64,000 bases of DNA from Komagataella phaffii GS115 (Eukaryota; Ascomycota; Pichiomycetes; Pichiales; Pichiaceae): the NCBI RefSeq assembly GCF_000027005.1, contig NC_012963.1, forward strand, positions 1,612,001 to 1,676,000. Direction: 5' to 3'. A model generated the notes under the pieces. The model had not been told where the DNA came from. It saw only the letters and a list, made by a program, of their open reading frames with translations, and did no database searches. The first letter of the stretch is position 1; each line of letters opens with the position of its first letter. The position numbers and the translations under genes are program-made. Below are positions 54,341 to 63,092 of the stretch, one piece after another.

Positions 54341-56851
54341 ATGTCAAGATCCTCTTCTCCTAATAGAGACACAGGCAGGATTGACTCCTCACCTCAATAT
54401 GACTCCAATAATACTAATTTTGACTCCACTATGAGAGACTCAAATCCCATTCCGTCGTCTCCAGCAGGTCCAGCCAACGTTCCCTCTTCTCCCTTGTTCT
54501 TCCCACCGAGTTCCGATAATGATAGGCCACATACACCTAGAGACCATCCACGATCCAGCGCTTCTGCAAGAAGCCGTGCTACAAGGATGTCCTCTCCTGT
54601 GCATTTCAGTTCTTCTCTTGGAGAGGAGAGCTCTGCCAGGAAAAGAAACCCTCAACGAGGCGAAATCAACGCTACAGACTTTAGCTCATCCCCCATGAGA
54701 AGAAGGTTTTTTTCTCAACAAAATGACAATAGATCCTCCGGAGACCGTAGTAGTTCGATCGCTAATTTAGGTTCTGACACATCGGATGCTGTTGACAGCG
54801 AAGAGCCTGTTAGGGTCATTTGGGGTACCAACGTGTCCATTGACGAATGTACGAATAGCTTCAGATCCTTTTTGCTATCCTTCAAAATGAAGTACCGAAA
54901 AATTCTAGATGATTCCTCAATTGAAGAAGAAGACGAAAGAAACTACTATGTGGAAAAGCTTAATCAAATGAGAGAAATGGGGACAAGTAACCTGAATCTC
55001 GATGTCATAAACTTACTGGCGTATAGTTTTACCAAGAAATTGTACTACCAATTGATTCACTATCCACAAGAAGTGATACCCATTATGGATCAGACCATCA
55101 AAGACTGTATGATTAACTTAATTCTTGAAGACAACAATGGAGATGAACAGGATCCAGAAGTGGCTAGAATTGATACCACTATTTACAAGATTCGTCCCTA
55201 CAATCTTCAAGACAACAAGGGTATGAGAGAGCTCAATCCTAATGATATTGACAAATTGGTCAGTGTGAAGGGTTTGGTCATACGATCGACACCAATCATT
55301 CCAGATATGAAAATTGCCTTCTTCAAGTGCACTGTCTGCGATCATACGATGGAGGTCGAAAATGATAGAGGTGTCATTCAAGAGCCCACAAAATGTCCCC
55401 GAGAAGTTTGTGCGCAAGCAAACTCAATGCAATTGATCCACAACCGATCAACATTTGCCGATAAGCAAGTTATTAAGTTGCAAGAAACACCTGATTTGGT
55501 ACCAGATGGACAAACTCCTCACTCCGTGTCTCTATGCGTATACGATGAGCTGGTTGATACTGTGAGAGCTGGTGATAGAGTAGAAGTGTGTGGTATATTC
55601 CGTTCCGTTCCAGTACGTACCAACGCTATCCAAAGAACAGTGAAGGCTCTTTTCAAAACATATTTGGATGTTGTTCATATAAAGAAGGTTGACAGAAAAC
55701 GGATGGCAGCTGATATATCGACTTTGGAGAATGAAGTCTCTGAGCAACAGGAAGTGGAAGAAGTGAAGAAGCTTTCGGAGGAAGATATCGAAATGATTCA
55801 TCAAATCTCTGAACGACCTGACTTATACGAAGTTCTGTCTCGCTCTTTGGCTCCATCTATCTACGAAATGGATGATGTCAAGAAGGGAATTCTTCTTCAA
55901 CTCTTTGGAGGAACAAATAAAGAGTTCGAAAAGGGAGGAAGGTACCGTGGAGATATCAATGTACTTTTAGTGGGAGACCCCTCTACTTCCAAGTCTCAAA
56001 TGCTTCAATATGTTCACAAGATAGCACCGAGAGGAATTTACACTTCAGGAAAAGGGTCTTCTGCTGTTGGTCTGACCGCCTATATCACCAGGGATGTAGA
56101 CACTAGACAGTTTGTTCTGGAATCTGGTGCTCTGGTGCTTTCGGATGGTGGTATCTGTTGCATTGATGAGTTCGATAAAATGTCCGATTCTACAAGGTCG
56201 GTCTTGCACGAAGTAATGGAACAACAAACAATATCAATTGCCAAAGCAGGTATTATCACTACGCTGAATGCAAGAACATCAATTCTAGCCTCTGCCAATC
56301 CTGTCAATTCCCGCTTTGATGTAAATTTGCCAGTGGTTCAGAATATCGACCTTCCTCCTCCTCTTCTGTCCAGGTTCGATTTGGTCTACTTAATTTTGGA
56401 CAAAGTGGACGAAAAAGCTGATCGCCTACTAGCACAACATATGACACAAATGTACTTGGAAGACACTCCCGAGAATGTCTCGGAATATGAGATTCTCCCA
56501 ATTCATATTCTGACATCCTACATCCAATATGCCAAAGAAAACTTCACGCCAGTGATGACGGAGGAGGGAAAAGTGGAGCTTGTACGTGCTTATGTTGAAA
56601 TGCGAATGTTAGGAGACGATCCCAGATCATCAGAGAAGAGGATAACAGCCACTACCAGACAATTAGAGTCAATGATCAGACTTAGTGAGGCCCACGCCAA
56701 GATGCGTCTTTCAGAAACGGTTGATTTGCAAGATGTTCGGGAGTCCGTTAGATTGATGAAAGCAGCTATCAAGAACTATGCCACCGATCCTAAGACGGGC
56801 AAGATTGACATGACTATGGTGATGGCTGGACCGACACCGGTGGAGACGTAG
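54341..56851 (+). CDS. MCM4: MCM2-7 replicative helicase subunit Mcm4
   Basis: Mcm4 is a subunit of the hexameric replicative helicase loaded at origins. The first 150 residues are a disordered Ser/Pro tail rich in SP and SSP sites, the target of DDK and CDK kinases. The N-terminal domain has a C-x2-C...C-x4-C zinc finger (FKCTVCDHTM...KCPREVCAQ). The MCM AAA module contains GDPSTSKSQMLQYVHKIAPRGIYTSGKGSSAVGLTAY, CCIDEFDKM and SRFDLVYLILDKVDE (arginine finger). NPVNSRFDVNLPVVQNIDLPPPLLSRFD with DKVDEKADR identifies Mcm4 among the six paralogues. It is shorter (836) than S. cerevisiae Mcm4 (about 930), mainly in the tail. An Mcm1-type box lies in its promoter. Confidence 0.97.
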   Translation: MSRSSSPNRDTGRIDSSPQYDSNNTNFDSTMRDSNPIPSSPAGPANVPSSPLFFPPSSDNDRPHTPRDHPRSSASARSRATRMSSPVHFSSSLGEESSARKRNPQRGEINATDFSSSPMRRRFFSQQNDNRSSGDRSSSIANLGSDTSDAVDSEEPVRVIWGTNVSIDECTNSFRSFLLSFKMKYRKILDDSSIEEEDERNYYVEKLNQMREMGTSNLNLDVINLLAYSFTKKLYYQLIHYPQEVIPIMDQTIKDCMINLILEDNNGDEQDPEVARIDTTIYKIRPYNLQDNKGMRELNPNDIDKLVSVKGLVIRSTPIIPDMKIAFFKCTVCDHTMEVENDRGVIQEPTKCPREVCAQANSMQLIHNRSTFADKQVIKLQETPDLVPDGQTPHSVSLCVYDELVDTVRAGDRVEVCGIFRSVPVRTNAIQRTVKALFKTYLDVVHIKKVDRKRMAADISTLENEVSEQQEVEEVKKLSEEDIEMIHQISERPDLYEVLSRSLAPSIYEMDDVKKGILLQLFGGTNKEFEKGGRYRGDINVLLVGDPSTSKSQMLQYVHKIAPRGIYTSGKGSSAVGLTAYITRDVDTRQFVLESGALVLSDGGICCIDEFDKMSDSTRSVLHEVMEQQTISIAKAGIITTLNARTSILASANPVNSRFDVNLPVVQNIDLPPPLLSRFDLVYLILDKVDEKADRLLAQHMTQMYLEDTPENVSEYEILPIHILTSYIQYAKENFTPVMTEEGKVELVRAYVEMRMLGDDPRSSEKRITATTRQLESMIRLSEAHAKMRLSETVDLQDVRESVRLMKAAIKNYATDPKTGKIDMTMVMAGPTPVET

Positions 56852-56995
56852 ATCGCATTGTTACATAAGCATGGTGTGGAGTATATTATAGTTGTCCTCG
56901 ATCCCGACCCTCGGCAACATCTCGGATCTCATCTGCCTTTGTTCCTTTGAGGTTGATTCTGTAAGTAGCTTTAACCACAGTTCACTATACTGAGT

Positions 56996-58930
56996 ATGGA
57001 TTCCAAGCCATTGTCTGGGGTGTCACTAGCGGAAGCTAGTAACTTGAATCTGGATCCATCTGTACAGCTGAGGTCCAATAGCTCTATACAAGAAAACTAT
57101 CCGGATCCAGCTAATGTATACACGGAGCAACTAGGTCATTCCCCATCAGAGAGGGACACACTTCTCCCGCAGAGCCCTAATTACAATGCTACGAGTCCTT
57201 CCCAAGGTGCTGGCCGATCACCTTTGTCGAAGAAGAAAAGAACGCGTTCACTACTTTCTACGGACAAGTTGAAGTCCTTAAACACGAAACTAGGAAAGTG
57301 GACCAGAGGGCTTTCATACAAATGGTGGATAGTACGGTCAAAGGATGTAGAAGGGCAGCCTAGTGAGATCCTTTTCAGTGTTTTCATGGCACCACCTTAT
57401 GTGCAGCCTCTTAGAAGACTTCCAGCGGGAGGGTTGATGAATATGGGTCCAACTTCAAGAGAAGATTTTGCACATATAGTAGATGACGTTATCGATGCCA
57501 TAGAACAGGGGATAAAACCAACTAGAATTTCACAAGGCTCTTCAGGATCATATTTTATGTACAATACGCAGGGGAAGATAGTGGGAGTGTTTAAACCAAA
57601 GGACGAGGAACCGTATGGACCCTTGAGCCCTAAATGGACCAAATGGATTCATCGAAACTTATTTCCTTGCTTTTTTGGACGAAGTTGTCTAATCCCTAAT
57701 TTGGGATATATTGCAGAATCTGCAGCGAGTCTTTTGGATCGCCAGTTGCAGTCTTTTATTGTTCCCTACACAGACACAGTGCTACTCTCGTCCAGTAGTT
57801 TCTACTACGCATTTTGGGACAGGTGTACTCACGCTTGGTCTAAGAAGCCGTATCGCAAGAAGGTGGGTTCATTTCAGTTATATTTAAACGGATACATAGG
57901 AGCAGATGAGTTCTTCAAAAAGTATCCCTTGCCAGCTGACAAAGGAAGGAGCCTATTGCCATTTTTACCCGATAAACACAAGAAGAAAAAAACTTCCAAA
58001 AAGAGACAAAGAGGTGATACTAGACATTCTATTTTTGACAAAGACACTGTTTTTGAGTGGAATAGGGATACCTTACAACAATTACGAGAACAGCTGGAAA
58101 AACTGGTAATTCTGGATTACATCATACGTAATACAGACAGAGCTTTTGACAATTGGATGATCAAGGTCGAATGGGATGAATACTTAGATGAAGAGGCGAA
58201 CGAGGCTTATAAGAGGCCGAACTTGAAAGTTAGAGCAATAGACTCCGGGCTGGCATTCCCTTGGAAGCATCCTAATGAGTGGAGATCCTTCCCTTTTGGT
58301 TGGTTGTATCTTCCAACATCAGTGATTGCAAGGCCTTTCTCAGAGAGAACCAGAAGGCATTACCTTCCTCTTTTGACTTCCAAAGAGTGGTGGGAAGAAA
58401 CTTCAGTGCTATTCCGAGAAATGTTTTCGAGAGATACAGAGTTTAAGGAGAGAATGTGGAGACGTCAATGGGCCGTACTAAAGGGACAAGCTTTCAATGT
58501 GGTTGAAACCCTTAAAATTCCAGGTCAGAGCCCATTAGATCTTGTTCAAAAAACCAGAATAATGGTCTGGGATAATGTCGTGGAGATCCCAGTTTCCTAC
58601 GTTCCTAGAGACATTGATATATATAATGACTCTCCTGTTTGGACATACCAAAATTATGATGAAGAGTACTGGAGCTCCAACATTGCTCACAACTCACCAG
58701 GAAGGTATCATGAACACGAACCAACCACACCAGAGTCTGAGTGTTTGGATGATCCCTTTTCTTCGGCTGCGTCCACTGATCGTGGAGGTTACGCAATTAG
58801 TTCAAATGCAAATACTCCTGGACGGGCCAACACTGATTCCATTCAAAAGCCGACCACGGCTACAAGAAGACTCATCGTGGAGAGGTTAGAAACTATCACT
58901 TCCAAACCACCTGTTTTCACCTGGTGTTAA
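56996..58930 (+). CDS. LSB6: Type II phosphatidylinositol 4-kinase
   Basis: Lsb6 makes PI4P on endosomes, vacuoles and the plasma membrane and binds Las17. The first 115 residues are Ser/Pro-rich and poorly conserved. The kinase core opens with GSSGSYFMYNTQGKIVGVFKPKDEEPYGPLSPKW (ATP-binding loop and lysine), followed by CFFGRSCLIPNLGYIAESAASLLDRQL. The cysteine-rich palmitoylation motif of animal type II kinases is replaced here by NLFPCFFGRSCL. The catalytic region reads LDYIIRNTDRAFDNWMIKV, with the metal-binding residues further on in RAIDSGLAFPWKHP. A basic insert (HKKKKTSKKRQRGDTR) is fungal-specific. The length is 644, against about 607 in S. cerevisiae. Confidence 0.95.
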   Translation: MDSKPLSGVSLAEASNLNLDPSVQLRSNSSIQENYPDPANVYTEQLGHSPSERDTLLPQSPNYNATSPSQGAGRSPLSKKKRTRSLLSTDKLKSLNTKLGKWTRGLSYKWWIVRSKDVEGQPSEILFSVFMAPPYVQPLRRLPAGGLMNMGPTSREDFAHIVDDVIDAIEQGIKPTRISQGSSGSYFMYNTQGKIVGVFKPKDEEPYGPLSPKWTKWIHRNLFPCFFGRSCLIPNLGYIAESAASLLDRQLQSFIVPYTDTVLLSSSSFYYAFWDRCTHAWSKKPYRKKVGSFQLYLNGYIGADEFFKKYPLPADKGRSLLPFLPDKHKKKKTSKKRQRGDTRHSIFDKDTVFEWNRDTLQQLREQLEKLVILDYIIRNTDRAFDNWMIKVEWDEYLDEEANEAYKRPNLKVRAIDSGLAFPWKHPNEWRSFPFGWLYLPTSVIARPFSERTRRHYLPLLTSKEWWEETSVLFREMFSRDTEFKERMWRRQWAVLKGQAFNVVETLKIPGQSPLDLVQKTRIMVWDNVVEIPVSYVPRDIDIYNDSPVWTYQNYDEEYWSSNIAHNSPGRYHEHEPTTPESECLDDPFSSAASTDRGGYAISSNANTPGRANTDSIQKPTTATRRLIVERLETITSKPPVFTWC

Positions 58931-59032
58931 GATGTAGAGATGAGGTCCTCGCTATCTTATTGTTTTTTCAAGGCCGTTTTTCTCTTGCAATCAGTCATAG
59001 ATTATTGCAAGTTGTCAAAGCTTTGAAGCGGT

Positions 59033-59986
59033 ATGGTAACCCCTGCTAACAAGATTATATCCATTCAGTCACATGTTGCGCATGGGTATGTTGGCAACAA
59101 AGTTGCTGGTTTTGTACTACAATGCCAGTATTGGGATGTGGACTTGTTGAACACTGTCAACTTTTCCAATCATACCGGCTATGGAAGCTTCAAAGGCCAA
59201 GCAACAACCGGCGAACAAGTTCTATCTCTTTATGAAGGCCTGCAGGATATCAATGTCCAATACGACGCGATGTTAACAGGTTACATTCAAGGAGCAGATG
59301 GAGTCGAGGCGATGGGCAAGGTGTGCTTGGATCTGAAAGAACGAACCCCAGGTATACTATGGTTACTTGACCCGGTGATGGGAGACGAAGGAGAGCTATA
59401 TGTGAGCGCGGATGTGATTCCCGCTTATAGACGCATCTTGGGCTACAAAAAAGTCGACATTATAACGCCTAACCAATACGAGGCTGAACTACTTGTTGGT
59501 TTTAGCATTAACAACACTGATGATTTGAGGAAAGCCTTAAAGGTCTTTCACGAGGATTTTAATGTTATGCATGTGGTCATCTCCACCTTTTCGTTCACTA
59601 AGAATAAGGATTTTTTCTACTGTGTCAGTTCCACCAAAACCTCTTACAAGAAGCCTAATTTTTTCAAGATACCATACATGGACAGTTATTTCACGGGAGT
59701 AGGAGATCTTTTTTCTGCTCTTCTGGTTGACAAGATATATAGACTGCCCGGTGGAGAACCCATAGAGCCTGCAGTGAGCAACGCTTTGACAATCATGGAG
59801 AAAGTGTTGGACGTTACTCGACGGCTGTGCGTAGATAAACTTGGCGTTGCCGTACAAGGAAAGATCGGAGATGCCGAGACCATGAAGGAGTGCGAACTTA
59901 GAATCGTAGAGTGCCGGCAATTCTACACGATGAAAGATAGAAATTTCAACTGTGAGACAAAGATTTTAACTGATTCACAAGCATAG
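59033..59986 (+). CDS. BUD16: Pyridoxal kinase family protein
   Basis: This is a ribokinase-fold vitamin B6 kinase; S. cerevisiae Bud16 is the pyridoxal kinase that supplies PLP. The N-terminus IISIQSHVAHGYVGNKVAGFVLQ is the classic PdxK opening, followed by VNFSNHTGYGSFKGQ. WLLDPVMGDEGELYV and DIITPNQYEAELLVG form the nucleotide and magnesium site. The C-terminal catalytic glycine loop reads FTGVGDLFSALL with the base Asp. The length of 317 matches Bud16. The second PdxK-like protein of yeast, encoded by YPR121W and others, belongs to the THI20 family and has a different signature. The gene follows LSB6 on the same strand, 102 bases downstream. Confidence 0.93.
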   Translation: MVTPANKIISIQSHVAHGYVGNKVAGFVLQCQYWDVDLLNTVNFSNHTGYGSFKGQATTGEQVLSLYEGLQDINVQYDAMLTGYIQGADGVEAMGKVCLDLKERTPGILWLLDPVMGDEGELYVSADVIPAYRRILGYKKVDIITPNQYEAELLVGFSINNTDDLRKALKVFHEDFNVMHVVISTFSFTKNKDFFYCVSSTKTSYKKPNFFKIPYMDSYFTGVGDLFSALLVDKIYRLPGGEPIEPAVSNALTIMEKVLDVTRRLCVDKLGVAVQGKIGDAETMKECELRIVECRQFYTMKDRNFNCETKILTDSQA

Positions 59987-60336
59987 AGTCAAAATAGCAT
60001 AATATTCAATACAGACATCCAACGTCGACATTCTTTTCTTTTTTTTTTCCTGTAAGACTTCTCTAGGTCAGTGGTGCTCCGCGTAGCATGCATTTTCCAT
60101 AAGGAACTGGTTCGTGTTTTCACGCACACGAGGCAAAATTAACTTCTTATCTGTGACACATACAAAGGTCAAAAATAAAAAATTAATCCACGTAGAACTG
60201 CATTGTGACAGCATTCGTTTCTGCATTTGAACCTCCATCGTGCGTGACTAAGCAAAGGCGACGCCTACGTCTCTAGTCTTCCTACCAAGCCCTTTCACCC
60301 AATCGTAAGTTCCACCAAAATGTAAATGACTAAACC

Positions 60337-60344
60337 TCACGTGA
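60337..60344. promoter_or_regulatory. TCACGTGA site upstream of DUG2
   Basis: This perfect eight-base palindrome is the Cbf1 recognition sequence, 104 bases before the DUG2 ATG. In S. cerevisiae, Cbf1 with Met4/Met28 activates sulfur-assimilation genes through such sites, and Dug2 recovers cysteine from glutathione. Confidence 0.5.
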
Positions 60345-60376
60345 TCATATCTATCTAGCATATCATGCTAACAAAA

Positions 60377-60393
60377 GTCTGCAGACTGCAGAC
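60377..60393. repeat. Perfect inverted repeat GTCTGCAG-A-CTGCAGAC
   Basis: Two eight-base arms flank a single A, 55 bases before the DUG2 ATG. Such a compact palindrome looks like a dimeric DNA-binding site, or a very small hairpin in the 5' leader if transcription starts upstream of it. Confidence 0.6.
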
Positions 60394-60447
60394 GTAAATA
60401 TTTTCCTTTCCCATCATTATTCCCTGTCAATTAACAGCCAAAGGACA

Positions 60448-63078
60448 ATGAACCCATTGGATGTGATAGGTTCAGACGGGAATAACCATGTGTCCAAGCA
60501 ACTGCCTTTAAAAACGGCGTCGTCCTGCTTTAACAGTTCCTTTTCTTCGTTGACCAAGCAATTCACTCCAGAGCTTTTGAAATCGGACAATGAGAGCGTT
60601 GAAAGTCTAGCCAACTATCCATTACTGACAGACAATCCTTCGTTGGTACACCAATGGAATCATGAGTATTCTGTTGTCTGTGTGAGCGTTAGTTCTTCCC
60701 GTGGATTACTGTTCTGTGGCACTCAAGACGCAAAGATTCTTGTGTTTGATCTGAACACATATGAAAAGATTCACGTTTTACAGGCTCATGAAGGTGCCGT
60801 TTTGTGTTTAGAAATATCAGCAAATGAGAAGTTTCTTTTCTCGGGAGGAAGTGACTCTCTTCTGAGAATTTGGGACTTGGAAACCATGACTGAACGGTTC
60901 ACTATTTATTCATTAATGGACATTGGCGACATCTTTAGCATAACTTGGATCCAAGACTTGAACATGGTTTTTTTTGGAACTCAAAATGCTTGTATATTGT
61001 ACGCTTATGTCGAGGTAGACGGTTCCTGGAAGAACGACCCAAGTTTTCTGCCGGCAAACAGATATGACAACTTTTTTGATTCGAAAGGTCCAGGCGGAAA
61101 CATGAACCCCAAACAAAGTAAAAAGAACAAACAGCACACTTCTCCATTGGTCGAGGTCGACACGTATAATATTTTACGATATGCGCACAATGGTTACGTG
61201 TATGCTATGCAATCCTTTAAGAGAACTCCAGAAACTGTGGAGATATTTATTAACATTCCCAATATTTATAATCATATCCTAGTCTCAGGTGGAGGGGATG
61301 GTCTCGTGAAACTGTGGGGTGTTGGTTCAGATAGATCCGTAGTGGCGTTGCATGAACTTGATAACGAGGATTCTGTTCTCAGCATGGTCATCTCAGGGTC
61401 GTTTCTTTATGCTGGATTAGTAGACGGACAAGTAAACCTTTGGGATTTGGGAACTTTTCAGCTAATCAGGTCCACCAAGACGGATGAAGGGGATGTTCTT
61501 TCCTTAGCACTTTACGCCGATTGCCTTTTCAAGGGAACTGAACATGGTATCACGAAATGGAAACTGCAAGGAGCTAGAAGAACAGATTGGGTGACTCATG
61601 AAGGATATGCTCTTACTGTGAAACTTTTTGAAAGGCAAGGAAATCCCTATCTTATCACAGGCGGAGTTAATAACCGCCTTGCGTTGTGGTCTTTGGATGG
61701 GGTTTATTCTGCATCTAAAAGACGATCACTTTCATTATCTAAAAAGTCAATTCTACCATTGGACAACGACTCTTTATTACAAACACTAGCCAAATTTGTG
61801 TCCTATAAAACTGTTTCGAAGCTTCCTCAATTTTTTATTGACGATTCCCGAAGATGTGCCTCCTTTTTGGTTAATCTACTGACCAGCTTTGGGGCTACTG
61901 CTCAGCTAATTCCCGTGAAGAACGGTAATCCTATCATTCATGCATGCTTCCCAGCACAAGTAATTAATTCTGCTAAAAAGAAACCAAGCCGAATTCTCTG
62001 GTATGGTCATTATGATGTGGTAAGTGCGGATCAATCCAACGGTTGGGTTCAAGATCCCTTTAAGATGTCTGCCATGGATGGGTATTTATATGGAAGAGGT
62101 GTAACCGATAATAAGGGTCCACTTTTAGCTGCAATTTATTCTGTTGCAGAGCTCTTTTCCCAAGATGCATTAAAGTCAGATGTTGTTTTCCTTATTGAAG
62201 GTGAGGAAGAATCAGCCTCTTTTGGTTTCCAGGAAGCCGTTGGAGCTTATAAGGACGTTGTTGGAGAGATTGATTGGATCTTCCTTAGTAATTCTTATTG
62301 GATTGACGATCACCTTCCCTGTATAAACTATGGGTTGCGTGGAGTTGTTGGTGTCAAAGTTGAAATATCTAGTGATAAACCTGACAGGCATTCTGGGGTT
62401 GATGGAGGAGTGTCTAGGGAACCGGCCGTTGATCTCGTAAAACTGATTTCTAAATTAACATCTGATGAAGGAAGGATACTTTTGCCAGGGTTTTTTGATG
62501 GCTTGAATCCACCCTCTGAAGAAGAGGAAAAAGACTATGAACGAATTTTGGAGAGAGCAAAGATAAAATCTAGTAAAGAAATGTTGATGGCCAAATGGAG
62601 ATATCCCTCATTAACTGTGCATAAGGTGACAGTTTCCGGTCCAGGAAACAATACGATCATTCCACAAATGGCATCAGCAGCTATATCATTACGCATAACA
62701 CCAGAACAAAATCTAGAATCGGTTAAAAACATGCTTGTATCCTTCTTAAAGGATAAGTTTAAGGATTTGAAGACAGAGAATGAATGCAAGATTTCTATAA
62801 CCCATGAAGCAGAGCCATGGTTAGGAGATCGAAGAAATACTGGTTTTCAAGTACTGGAAAATGCCATTATCAACGAATGGGGCATTGAACCATTGTATAT
62901 CAGAGAAGGAGGATCTATTCCTTCCATTAGGTTCCTTGAAAAGGCCTTTGGTGCCCCAGCAATACATTATCCCTGTGGTCAAGCTTCCGACAATGCCCAC
63001 TTAGATAACGAGAGACTGAGAGTTCGGAATCTTTACAAATCTAGAAATATCTTGAACAGGGTTTTCCAAACGTTGTAA
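60448..63078 (+). CDS. DUG2: Glutathione-degradation complex subunit Dug2 (WD40 plus M20 peptidase)
   Basis: Dug2 with Dug3 forms the gamma-glutamyl-transpeptidase-independent enzyme that removes glutamate from cytosolic glutathione. The N-terminal half (about 60-440) is a WD40 propeller: CVSVSSSRGLLFCGTQDAKILVFDL, VLCLEISANEKFLFSGGSDSLLRIWDLE, ILVSGGGDGLVKLWGV, YLITGGVNNRLALWSLDG. The C-terminal half (about 440-876) is an M20 metallopeptidase fold with metal-site segments LWYGHYDVVSADQ, YLYGRGVTDNKGPLLA and FLIEGEEESAS, and a closing PCGQASDNAHLDNERL. The length of 876 equals S. cerevisiae Dug2. It converges on the pirin gene with 14 bases between the stops. Confidence 0.96.
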   Translation: MNPLDVIGSDGNNHVSKQLPLKTASSCFNSSFSSLTKQFTPELLKSDNESVESLANYPLLTDNPSLVHQWNHEYSVVCVSVSSSRGLLFCGTQDAKILVFDLNTYEKIHVLQAHEGAVLCLEISANEKFLFSGGSDSLLRIWDLETMTERFTIYSLMDIGDIFSITWIQDLNMVFFGTQNACILYAYVEVDGSWKNDPSFLPANRYDNFFDSKGPGGNMNPKQSKKNKQHTSPLVEVDTYNILRYAHNGYVYAMQSFKRTPETVEIFINIPNIYNHILVSGGGDGLVKLWGVGSDRSVVALHELDNEDSVLSMVISGSFLYAGLVDGQVNLWDLGTFQLIRSTKTDEGDVLSLALYADCLFKGTEHGITKWKLQGARRTDWVTHEGYALTVKLFERQGNPYLITGGVNNRLALWSLDGVYSASKRRSLSLSKKSILPLDNDSLLQTLAKFVSYKTVSKLPQFFIDDSRRCASFLVNLLTSFGATAQLIPVKNGNPIIHACFPAQVINSAKKKPSRILWYGHYDVVSADQSNGWVQDPFKMSAMDGYLYGRGVTDNKGPLLAAIYSVAELFSQDALKSDVVFLIEGEEESASFGFQEAVGAYKDVVGEIDWIFLSNSYWIDDHLPCINYGLRGVVGVKVEISSDKPDRHSGVDGGVSREPAVDLVKLISKLTSDEGRILLPGFFDGLNPPSEEEEKDYERILERAKIKSSKEMLMAKWRYPSLTVHKVTVSGPGNNTIIPQMASAAISLRITPEQNLESVKNMLVSFLKDKFKDLKTENECKISITHEAEPWLGDRRNTGFQVLENAIINEWGIEPLYIREGGSIPSIRFLEKAFGAPAIHYPCGQASDNAHLDNERLRVRNLYKSRNILNRVFQTL

Positions 63079-63092
63079 TTTATTTGTGTGAG

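Larger units (their letters stand above)
59987..60447. other. DUG2 upstream region
   Basis: This 461-base region holds a T-rich tract near 60040, the TCACGTGA palindrome and the GTCTGCAG inverted repeat listed separately. I see no ORF or RNA gene. Confidence 0.6.

Noticed and set aside
50053..59000. A 15-base identity (CTTGCAATCAGTCAT) after RTP1 and before BUD16
   Set aside because: A match of this length is expected about once by chance in 64 kb, and the contexts differ.
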